Source: Pseudomonadota bacterium
GTDB taxonomy: Bacteria > Pseudomonadota > Gammaproteobacteria > Steroidobacterales > Steroidobacteraceae
Length of the DNA stretch: 8,701 nt
Direction of reading: 5' to 3'
Assembly: GCA_021779875.1 (NCBI GenBank)
Contig: JAJXZV010000380.1
Span: 1 to 8,701 of the forward strand
The notes under the pieces were generated by a model. The model saw only the letters and a list, made by a program, of their open reading frames with translations, searched no databases and was not told the origin of the DNA. Below, piece by piece: positions 1-6,154 of this stretch. A program made the position numbers and the translations under genes. How positions within the stretch are numbered: position 1 is the stretch's first letter; the number at the start of each line of letters is the position of its first letter.

Positions 1-378
1 GTCGAGGTAGACGCCCGTCGCCGGCAGTGAACCGGAATGCAGGCCGTCGCCGCCGCTCGCGATGCCGCGAAAGTAGAGCTGCGCCTGTCCGGGACCGGTG
101 GATTGAAAACTGACGCTCGGGAGGAATTTCGCGTAGTCGTCGAAGCTGGAGACATTGAGCTGATCGAGCTTCTCGCCACCCAGCACCTGCATGCTGATTG
201 GAACCTTCTGCAGATCCTCCACGCGCTTCTGTGCGGTGACCACGACTTCGGCGAGTTGCTCAGTCTCGGTCGCGGGCTCGGCATGGGCGGCTGCGCCCAT
301 AAACAGTGCGGAGGCGAGCGGCACGCGCACCCATTTGGCGCGTTGACGCCGCAGCTTCCGCTTTCGGCTTCGTGTCAT
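1..378 (-). CDS. TonB-dependent outer-membrane receptor (N-terminal part, runs off the left edge)
   Basis: Only the first 126 codons lie in the window. Seen: a strongly basic n-region (TRSRKRKLRRQRAKWVR, residues 2-18), a hydrophobic stretch ending in GAAAHAEP (a likely signal peptide cut near residue 33), then AEVVVTAQKR at about 43-52, a TonB box leading into the plug domain. Plug hallmarks follow: EDLQKVPISMQVL, FDDYAKFLPSVSF, a YFRGIASGGDG segment and TGVYLD at the edge. Known of the family: an outer-membrane beta-barrel with an N-terminal plug importing a substrate using TonB-ExbBD energy; the plug style is that of the large receptor families of substrate-scavenging proteobacteria. The substrate cannot be read. 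Start choice: ATG at 384 and 378 are in frame, and GAGGG at 389-385 sits 6 nt before the 378 ATG but abuts the 384 ATG, so 378 is preferred. It lies 80 nt downstream of the sulfotransferase gene on the same strand. Confidence 0.9.
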   Translation of the reverse strand, partial: MTRSRKRKLRRQRAKWVRVPLASALFMGAAAHAEPATETEQLAEVVVTAQKRVEDLQKVPISMQVLGGEKLDQLNVSSFDDYAKFLPSVSFQSTGPGQAQLYFRGIASGGDGLHSGSLPATGVYLD

Positions 379-420
379 GTTCATCCCTCGTCATTTTTTT
401 GCGCCACCTCCCTTGGATCG

Positions 421-449
421 AATCTACGTGATGCTCGGAGAATTGCCAA
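421..449 (-). promoter_or_regulatory. Candidate sigma70 promoter for the TonB receptor gene
   Basis: On the minus strand TTGGCA (449-444, 5 of 6 matches to the -35 consensus) is followed after exactly 17 bp by TAGATT (426-421, 4 of 6 to the -10 consensus). A transcript would start near 414, about 36 nt before the preferred ATG at 378. It lies just after the sulfotransferase stop codon, so the receptor could be expressed separately from the upstream genes. Pattern match only. Confidence 0.4.
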
Positions 450-458
450 CGTCGATCG

Positions 459-2465
459 CTAATATTTTTTTCGAGGCTCGCGCAGCGCGGAGCCGAGCGC
501 ATTCTCGAGCGGACCGAGCCATTGCTCGAAATTTCGCCAGTGATCGATTCCTTCGCGAAAGATCGGCTGCCTGACCTGCTGCCTGCTCGCGGTTCTCACC
601 GCGCGATCGTTCTCGTAGAAGCGCAGGCACGCGGGCTCGAACGGCAGACCGCAATACGCCAGCAGACGCCGAACCTCGGCCTCGGTGTCCTCGATCATCG
701 ACTCGTAATGCACGCGATGAATCCGACCCGGAAGCACTTCGTCGAAGTGCGCCATCAGGTCCACGTAGTCGCGGTAGTAGCGGCCGAGTTCCACGAGGTC
801 GTACGTGTAATGCTGGCCCCGCGCGAAATGCTGCTTGAAGCCGGAGAAGCAGCAGGCGAGCGGATGACGCCGGGCGTCGATGATCCTGGCGTTGGGCAGA
901 ATCTGGTGGATGAGGCCGATGTGCAGGAAGTTGTTCGGCATCTTGTCGATGAACAGCGGCTTGGCGGTCCTTCGCTGGATGCGGGTCTGCTCGAGGTATT
1001 GCCGGCCCAGGGCGGCGCATTCATCCGCGCTCAGCGTGGCGAGCACCGCGGGATACCGCTGTTCGCCGCCGCGCCCATTGCGGCCGCCGAGGATCTGGGC
1101 CATCGCCATGACGTCCGGCAGTTCCATCGTGCCCTCCACCGAGGAATGACTGGCGAGGATCTGCTCGATCAGGGTCGAGCCGGCGCGCGGCAGGCCGACG
1201 ATGAAGATCGCGTCCGTCCCGGCGAAGCCGAGCCCGCGTCGCTCCTCGAAGTATGCCGCGGTGAATAACTCCTTCGAGCGGCGCACGAAGTCCGACGTCT
1301 CTTCGGCGTCGTAACGGATGCCGGCGCGGCGTAGCTGATTGCCGCGGTCGTAGTGCCCGAAGGCCGACGGGTAGTCGCGCGAGTCCTCGAACGCCTTGCC
1401 GATCGCAAAATGGAAATGGAAGCGATCCTCCTCGCTGATGTCCGTGCGCGCGAGCTGCGCCTGCATCGCGGCCAGATCCGCCCCGCTGAAGCGGAAGGTC
1501 TTCAGGTTCGCGAGACTCCAATAGGCTTCCCCGAAGCCCGGCTCGAGCTCGGCGCTGCGCCGATAGGCCTCTATGCCCTCCTGCTCCCTTCCGGCCGAAG
1601 CGAGCGCATGCCCGTAGCTCAGCCAGAGTTTCGGTTGATTCGGAACGCTTGCGAGCACTTCGGCGTAGAGTTCGATCGATTCCTGGTAATCGCCGATCTT
1701 CGCGAGGACCACCGCCTTCAGATTGCGGTGGCCCGGGTTGTGCGGCTCGGACGCGCACAAGAGGTCGATCTGGCGCAGCGCCGCGGCCGACTTGTTCTGC
1801 CGATGCAGCGCCAGCGCGTAGTTGTGTCGGGCGGCGGTGAAGCTCGGGACGAGCTCGAGGCATCGGGCGAGCAGGTTCTCCGCGTCGAGATATCGGCCCA
1901 GGCGTCCCGCGACCTCGGCGAGCATGCGGATCGCCGCGACGTCGGTCGGATGACTCTTCAGGTGCGTCTTCAGCAGGCGCTCTGCGTCCGGAATTTGATT
2001 GGCGCACAGCGCGGCCGCGGCGGTGAGCAGGCGCGGATCCTTGGTGGACGCCTGGATCTGGCGTGCGTATGCGGCGTCGGCGCCCGCCGTGTCCCCGCGC
2101 AGGAACGACAGGTCGCCGATCGCCCGCCAGGCATCGGCGAAGTCGGCCTTCAGTTCGACCACGCGCCGCAATGCGGCGATAGCGCGCTCGGGGTCGCCCG
2201 ATTCGCCGAGCGTCAGCCCGAGTTCGTAGTGGGTCGCGGCGGAATTCGGCTGCGCGGCCGCGAGGGGTTCGAGCGTGGCGAGCGCGCCGGTTAGATCGCC
2301 GGTGCTGCGCCGTGCAATGCCGAGCAGCAGCATGGCGCGCGGATGGTTCGGCACCGCCTTGAGAATCTCGCCGGCCTGTTCGGCCGCGAGCGCGGGATCG
2401 GTGTTCAGTAGGCGGCCGGCATGCGCCAGGGCCGCCTCGAGGCTTCCGGTCGGTTGCGTTTGCAT
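459..2465 (-). CDS. TPR-repeat sulfotransferase family protein
   Basis: 668 residues in two parts. Residues about 1-325 form tandem tetratricopeptide repeats (helix pairs such as PNSAATHYELGLTLGESGDP and GDYQESIELYAEVLASVPN). Residues about 415-668 are a PAPS-dependent sulfotransferase domain: the 5'-phosphosulfate loop is GLPRAGSTLIEQILASH (424-440) and the 3'-phosphate region is DARRHPLACCFSGFKQHF (530-547). A C-terminal RQPIFREGIDHWRNFE segment (632-647) is typical of this group. Family knowledge: sulfonate transfer from PAPS to a hydroxyl or amine, with the TPR part likely binding a protein or glycan partner; bacterial members are poorly characterised. No signal peptide or membrane segment is visible, so a cytoplasmic location is inferred. 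The start is fixed by an in-frame TAA three codons upstream, and no Shine-Dalgarno precedes it. It follows the PQQ dehydrogenase by 48 nt and precedes the TonB receptor by 80 nt. The acceptor is unknown. Confidence 0.92.
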   Translation of the reverse strand: MQTQPTGSLEAALAHAGRLLNTDPALAAEQAGEILKAVPNHPRAMLLLGIARRSTGDLTGALATLEPLAAAQPNSAATHYELGLTLGESGDPERAIAALRRVVELKADFADAWRAIGDLSFLRGDTAGADAAYARQIQASTKDPRLLTAAAALCANQIPDAERLLKTHLKSHPTDVAAIRMLAEVAGRLGRYLDAENLLARCLELVPSFTAARHNYALALHRQNKSAAALRQIDLLCASEPHNPGHRNLKAVVLAKIGDYQESIELYAEVLASVPNQPKLWLSYGHALASAGREQEGIEAYRRSAELEPGFGEAYWSLANLKTFRFSGADLAAMQAQLARTDISEEDRFHFHFAIGKAFEDSRDYPSAFGHYDRGNQLRRAGIRYDAEETSDFVRRSKELFTAAYFEERRGLGFAGTDAIFIVGLPRAGSTLIEQILASHSSVEGTMELPDVMAMAQILGGRNGRGGEQRYPAVLATLSADECAALGRQYLEQTRIQRRTAKPLFIDKMPNNFLHIGLIHQILPNARIIDARRHPLACCFSGFKQHFARGQHYTYDLVELGRYYRDYVDLMAHFDEVLPGRIHRVHYESMIEDTEAEVRRLLAYCGLPFEPACLRFYENDRAVRTASRQQVRQPIFREGIDHWRNFEQWLGPLENALGSALREPRKKY

Positions 2466-2470
2466 GCGCT

Positions 2471-2479
2471 TTTATAGCA
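2471..2479 (-). promoter_or_regulatory. Extended -10 element for the sulfotransferase gene (leaderless start candidate)
   Basis: The minus strand reads TGCTATAAA at 2479-2471, an extended -10 (TGn plus TATAAA, 5 of 6 matches). Only five bases (AGCGC) separate it from the ATG at 2465, the distance expected if transcription begins at the A of the start codon. No convincing -35 hexamer is seen 16-18 bp upstream. No ribosome-binding site precedes the ATG, which fits a leaderless mRNA. Inference from spacing. Confidence 0.4.
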
Positions 2480-2513
2480 TGCGTGCCGAGGGCGGATGCC
2501 GATCGCGCGTCGC

Positions 2514-4484
2514 TCAGGGCGGCAGCGCGTACGCCACGAGATAGTCGCCGCGCGTGCTCGCATCCTTGTAGCCTCCGGCGGCGATGACCAGATACTGCCG
2601 ACCGTTCATCGAATAGGTCATCGGCGTCGCCTGGCCGCCGGCTGGCAGCTTCACCTGCCAGCGCAGCCGGCCGGTGTCGACGTCGAAGGCGCGCAAACGG
2701 TCGTCGAGACTCGCGGCGATGAACACCAAACCGCCGCCGGTGACGACGGGGCCGCCGATGTTGGGCATGCCGAGATTGAACGGGATGAACGGCGTATCGC
2801 CCAGTGGCACCTGCCACTTGATGGTACCGCGTACCATGTCCACGGCGCTCAGCGTGCCCCACGGCGGCTTGATGCAGGGGACGCCGAGCGGCGAGAGCAA
2901 GGCTCGGCGGCGCATCGCATAGGGCGTGCCGCGCATCTCGCCGAATTCGTACCCTTGATACCGGGAATCGCCGCGCTGGGCCGCCAGTTGCGCGCGCGGC
3001 ACCAGGGCGACCACGAAAGGCAGGTTCATGACGTTGGCGATGGCGATCTGGCGCAGCGGATCGAAGGCGACGCCGCCCCAGTTCACGCCGCCGGCACTGC
3101 CCGGCAACATGATCGACTCGCGGATGGCCGGCGGCTGGAACATCCCTTCGGAGCGGCCCGCCGCGATGAGCTTCCTGCAGTACCGGGTGTCGAACCAGGT
3201 GAGCCCCCAGGCGTCCTCCGGCGTCACCGGCGACTGGCGGGCGAGCGCGGGTGGCGCCACCGGATAGGGCTGCGTGCGCGCGGGCATCTCGCCGGGCACT
3301 GCATCCTGCGGCACCGGCCTCTCCACGATCGGGAAGACGGGGACGCCGCCGTCGCGCTCCAAGGTGTAGAGAAAGCCGGTCTTGGTGGCCTGGATCACCG
3401 CAGAGATCCGGCGGCCGTCGTGGATCAACGGCACGAGCGTCGGCTGGGACGCCACGTCGTAATCCCACAGATCATGGTGCACCAATTGGCGCCCCCAGAT
3501 CAGGCGGCCGGTATCGCCGTCGAGCGCCACCAGGGAATCGGCCCAACGATCGTCCCCCGGCCGCTCGCCGCCGAAGTAATCCGGACTGGCGGAGCCCGTC
3601 GGCACGAATACCCGGTTGCGCGCGGCGTCCACCGAGAGCGGCGCCCAGGCATTGGCCGCACCGGTCAGCTGCGCGCCGCGCGCGCTCCATTCGCCATGAA
3701 TCGGGTCGGAGGCATTGCGCGGGATGGGATCCCAGCTCCAGAGGAGCGCGCCGGTTCGGGCGTCGAATGCCCGTACCACGCCGGGCTCCGATTCGACGGC
3801 GCGATTGTCGCCGATCGACGAGCCGACGATGAGCTTGCCGTTGAGGATCGCGGGCGGGGAGGTCACGAGGTAATTGCGCCAGCCGTCGTCCGGCTGCTCC
3901 GCCGACGGGATGCCGCGCCGCAGATCGATCGCACCTGCCGCGCCGAAATCCGGGCACGGCTTGCCGGTGGCCGCATCCAACGCCAGCAGGCGGCTGTCGA
4001 GGGTCGGCGCGAGGATGCGCGCATGGCAGAGCGCGCCCGGCGCCGTCGCCGCGTCCACCCACAGCGAAACGCCGCGCGAAACACCATCCGAATGACGCAG
4101 GTCGCGGCGGTCATGCGAATCGTGACGCCAGCGCTCGGCTCCGCTCGCCGCATCCACCGCCACGACGTTGGTGCCGCTGGTGGTGAAATACAAGGCTCCG
4201 TCGTGGAAGATCGGAGTGGCTTCGAATGCCGCCCGGTTCCAGTCCCTGACGCCTTCGCCCAATTCGCCGGTGCGGTAAGTCCATGCCACCCGCAGAGAGC
4301 CGACGTTCGCCGGCGTGATCTGCGTGAGCGGCGAGTAGCGCATGCCGCCCCCATCACCGCCGTAGGCCGGCCACCCGCCGTCGGCGGACGGCGCGGCGGC
4401 CGCGGCCGCCGCGCCGATCGCCAACCAGCCCGCGACCGCACGGCCGGCCGACCCGAATGACCACGGCGCATCGCTCCTCGTCAT
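2514..4484 (-). CDS. PQQ-dependent dehydrogenase, glucose/quinate/shikimate family, periplasmic form
   Basis: 656 residues. An n-region with Arg15 and the hydrophobic run AVAGWLAIGAAAAAAA (16-31) form a signal peptide, so the enzyme should act in the periplasm. The rest is an eight-bladed quinoprotein propeller that resembles E. coli Gcd from recall: AYGGDGGGMRYSPLTQI (40-56), RHSDGVSRGVSLW (130-142, with the PQQ-contacting His), NAWAP (278-282), HHDLWDYD (336-343, containing the expected catalytic Asp), KTG (368-370, the PQQ-binding Lys), WGGVAFDP (469-476) and GGQATPMTYSMNGRQYLVIA (616-635). Members oxidise sugars or cyclic alcohols and pass electrons to the respiratory chain. Gcd has five N-terminal membrane helices; this protein has none, so its electron acceptor is uncertain and the substrate cannot be read. 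The ATG overlaps the lysR stop (ATGA, 4484-4481) and has AAGGAG 5 nt upstream, implying coupled translation. An upstream in-frame extension through lysR is not credible. Confidence 0.92.
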   Translation of the reverse strand: MTRSDAPWSFGSAGRAVAGWLAIGAAAAAAAPSADGGWPAYGGDGGGMRYSPLTQITPANVGSLRVAWTYRTGELGEGVRDWNRAAFEATPIFHDGALYFTTSGTNVVAVDAASGAERWRHDSHDRRDLRHSDGVSRGVSLWVDAATAPGALCHARILAPTLDSRLLALDAATGKPCPDFGAAGAIDLRRGIPSAEQPDDGWRNYLVTSPPAILNGKLIVGSSIGDNRAVESEPGVVRAFDARTGALLWSWDPIPRNASDPIHGEWSARGAQLTGAANAWAPLSVDAARNRVFVPTGSASPDYFGGERPGDDRWADSLVALDGDTGRLIWGRQLVHHDLWDYDVASQPTLVPLIHDGRRISAVIQATKTGFLYTLERDGGVPVFPIVERPVPQDAVPGEMPARTQPYPVAPPALARQSPVTPEDAWGLTWFDTRYCRKLIAAGRSEGMFQPPAIRESIMLPGSAGGVNWGGVAFDPLRQIAIANVMNLPFVVALVPRAQLAAQRGDSRYQGYEFGEMRGTPYAMRRRALLSPLGVPCIKPPWGTLSAVDMVRGTIKWQVPLGDTPFIPFNLGMPNIGGPVVTGGGLVFIAASLDDRLRAFDVDTGRLRWQVKLPAGGQATPMTYSMNGRQYLVIAAGGYKDASTRGDYLVAYALPP

Positions 4485-5395
4485 GATCGCTCCTTCGCCT
4501 GCGGGCAGAGCTCCTGCACCCGTGTGCGGATGATCTGCGCCAGGCGCAGCGTACCGGGCCCGGCGTAGTCGCGATCCGCGAACACGAGATACAACTCGCC
4601 CCATCGCTCCCCACCCTCGCGCAACGGCAGCGGCTTGAGCGCGCCGCGCGCCAATTCGTCGCGCACCGTCTCCTCGGGGAACCACGCGAACCCGAGCCCC
4701 AGGGTTGCCGCGTGGATCGAGGTCGCCTTGTGACTCACCGTCCAGCTCTGCTCCGCGCCGAGCCAGCTGCCGCTGCGTCGCCGGCTGCCGGTATCGCGGA
4801 TCACGAGGTGGCGATGCTTGCGCAGGTCCTGCAGCGTCAGCTCGCGCCCAAGCCGATGCAGCGGATGATCGGGGTGCGCGGCGGCGACGAAGCGCAATCG
4901 CATGAGCGGATCGCCCGCGAACCCCGGGGGCACACGGGAGCAGATCGCGAGGTCCACCTGCCGCTGCGCCAGCGCCTCCTCGGTACCGCTCAGCACGCTC
5001 TCGTACAGTTCGATGCGCGTCTGCGGCCGTTCCTCGGCGAATTGCCCGAAGCACTGCAGCAGCAGCCAGGTCGGGAAGATGATTTCCACGGCGAGCCGCA
5101 GCTCGGGCTCCCAGCCGGCGGCCAGTCCGGCCGCCGCGTCCTCCAGAGCACCGGCCTCCTCCAGCAGCGCCTTGGCACGGCGGTACAGCACTTCTCCGGC
5201 CGCCGTCAGGTGCGCCTTGCGGCCGAGGATTTCGAACACCCGTACGCCGAGCAGCCGCTCCAGTTTCTGAACCGCGTAGGTCACCGCCGACTGGCTCTTG
5301 TGCAGCCGCTCGGCCGCCGAGGCATAGCCGCCCGCCTCCACCACGGCGCGAAGCGAACGCCATTGCTCCAGGGAAATTCGCGGATGGTCGGCCAT
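4481..5395 (-). CDS. LysR-family transcriptional regulator (YhaJ-like type)
   Basis: 304 residues, the normal LysR length. The winged helix-turn-helix spans about residues 8-66 (LEQWRSLRAVVEAGGYASAA, then ERLHKSQSAVTYAVQKLERL, then GVRVFEILGRKAHLTAAGEVL). A linker helix follows, then the two-lobed effector-binding domain from about residue 95. The passage LAAGWEPELRLAVEIIFP (91-108) recalls the LAxGWExxL segment of E. coli YhaJ and of regulators found beside pirin genes; this is from memory, not alignment. It is divergent from azoR-pirin and overlaps the PQQ dehydrogenase start by 4 bp, so it probably controls both sides and itself. The Shine-Dalgarno is weak (GGA 4 nt before the ATG). The inducer is unknown; quinones or other electrophiles are a guess from the neighbours. 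Confidence 0.93.
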   Translation of the reverse strand: MADHPRISLEQWRSLRAVVEAGGYASAAERLHKSQSAVTYAVQKLERLLGVRVFEILGRKAHLTAAGEVLYRRAKALLEEAGALEDAAAGLAAGWEPELRLAVEIIFPTWLLLQCFGQFAEERPQTRIELYESVLSGTEEALAQRQVDLAICSRVPPGFAGDPLMRLRFVAAAHPDHPLHRLGRELTLQDLRKHRHLVIRDTGSRRRSGSWLGAEQSWTVSHKATSIHAATLGLGFAWFPEETVRDELARGALKPLPLREGGERWGELYLVFADRDYAGPGTLRLAQIIRTRVQELCPQAKERS

Positions 5396-5417
5396 TGATC
5401 CAATAAACTGATCTGTT

Positions 5418-5436
5418 AAGCCGAAATATTCTGCTT
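5418..5436. promoter_or_regulatory. Candidate LysR operator: 19-bp interrupted dyad
   Basis: The sequence AAGCcGAAataTTCtGCTT is centred on 5427 in the lysR/azoR intergenic region, and 7 of its 9 base pairs are complementary across the axis. LysR regulators usually bind an interrupted dyad of about 15-17 bp (T-N11-A). Here the equivalent positions are C-N11-G, so the canonical T and A are missing. It overlaps the AATATT that could be the lysR -10, as expected for autorepression, and lies 89 bp upstream of the azoR start codon. Confidence 0.4.
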
Positions 5437-5454
5437 TTTTATCTATTTCATCAA
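5425..5454 (-). promoter_or_regulatory. Candidate lysR promoter
   Basis: On the minus strand TTGATG (5454-5449, 4 of 6) and AATATT (5430-5425, 4 of 6) are 18 bp apart. Transcription would start near 5418, leaving a leader of about 22 nt before the lysR ATG. The match is modest but sits in the only AT-rich stretch upstream of the gene and overlaps the dyad at 5418-5436. Confidence 0.3.
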
Positions 5455-5465
5455 TATTTAAATAT
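5454..5465. repeat. 12-bp perfect AT palindrome in the lysR/azoR intergenic region
   Basis: ATATTTAAATAT is a perfect 12-bp palindrome, 50 bp upstream of the azoR start codon. It lies where the azoR -10 region would be expected: TTAAAT at 5458-5463 is a 4 of 6 match, but no good -35 accompanies it. A weak -35 is common for activator-dependent LysR targets. It may be only part of an AT-rich promoter rather than a binding site. Confidence 0.3.
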
Positions 5466-5515
5466 GAGCTGACCCATGGCTACCGTCCCGCACGGACCTT
5501 TCAGGAGATGCCTTC

Positions 5516-6118
5516 ATGACCACCTTGCTCAAGATCAATGCCAGCATCAGCGCCGACCAGGGCCAGTCGGGCCGCCTGGCCGACCAATTCGTCGCCGCGT
5601 ACCGCGTGCGCCATCCGGACGTTTCGGTGCAGGTGCGCGACGTCGCGGGCGGCGCCATCCCACACCTCGATGGCGAGCGCTTCGGCGCCTTCATCACCCC
5701 GCCAGGCGAGCGCAGCGCCGCGCAGCACGCGGTGATCGCCTACTCGGACTCCCTGATCGATGAATTGAAGCGCGCCGACGTGATCGTGATCGGCCTGCCG
5801 ATGTACAACTTCGGCGTGCCCTCGCAGCTCAAGGCCTACTTCGACCACGTCGCCCGCGCCGGCGTCACCTTCCGCTACGAGGCCGCGGGCCCCGTCGGTC
5901 TGCTCACCGGCAAGAAGGCCTATGTGTTCGCCACGCGCGGCGGCTTCTACGCCGGCACGCCGATGGACACGCAGACCGGCTATGTGCGCGACTTCCTGCG
6001 CTTCATCGGCATCGCCGACGTGCAATTCGTCTACGCTGAGGGTCTCGCCGTCAGTGCGCAGAGCAAGGAGGCGGGACTTGCCAAGGCGGCGGCCGATATC
6101 GCACGCCTGGCCGCCTGA
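5516..6118 (+). CDS. azoR: FMN-dependent NADH:quinone oxidoreductase / azoreductase
   Basis: 200 residues, the normal AzoR length, flavodoxin-like fold with no signal peptide, so a cytoplasmic homodimer is expected. Visible: the N-terminal strand and FMN-phosphate loop (LLKINASISADQGQS, 4-18), the flavin-contact motif GLPMYNFGVPSQLKAYFDH (93-111, with MYNF at 96-99), the GVTFRY strand (116-121) and TRGGFY (140-145). Known of the family: two-electron reduction of quinones and azo compounds with NAD(P)H, which avoids semiquinone formation and protects against thiol stress. The start is well supported: AGGAG at 5503-5507 lies 8 nt upstream. It is divergent from lysR and 36 nt upstream of the pirin gene on the same strand, so the two probably form an operon controlled by that regulator. 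The name rests on family motifs; the natural substrate is not known. Confidence 0.92.
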   Translation: MTTLLKINASISADQGQSGRLADQFVAAYRVRHPDVSVQVRDVAGGAIPHLDGERFGAFITPPGERSAAQHAVIAYSDSLIDELKRADVIVIGLPMYNFGVPSQLKAYFDHVARAGVTFRYEAAGPVGLLTGKKAYVFATRGGFYAGTPMDTQTGYVRDFLRFIGIADVQFVYAEGLAVSAQSKEAGLAKAAADIARLAA

Positions 6119-6154
6119 CCGACGGACGAACCGCCGACCCCGAGGAGACATGAG

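Noticed and set aside
424..1020. Minus-strand open frame of 198 codons within the sulfotransferase C-terminal domain
   Set aside because: It is a different frame of the sulfotransferase region, Arg-rich and without motifs; the real frame holds the PAPS-binding residues.
1021..3468. Minus-strand open frame of 815 codons crossing the sulfotransferase and PQQ dehydrogenase genes
   Set aside because: It overlaps two strongly supported same-strand genes in another frame, is dominated by Arg, Ala and Gly typical of GC-rich shadow frames, and shows no motif.
2496..4460. Plus-strand open frame of 654 codons antisense to the PQQ dehydrogenase
   Set aside because: Low-complexity Arg/Gly/Ala/His composition with no recognisable domain; long antisense frames are expected opposite GC-rich genes.
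2514..5363. Extended version of the PQQ dehydrogenase starting inside lysR (949 codons)
   Set aside because: The first 293 codons are lysR read in the wrong frame; the ATG at 4484 has a good Shine-Dalgarno, a signal peptide directly after it and the normal family length.
5396..5413. Direct repeat TGATC-N8-TGATC just upstream of the lysR start
   Set aside because: Five-base repeats built on GATC are too short to be meaningful alone, and the stronger dyad at 5418-5436 explains the region better.
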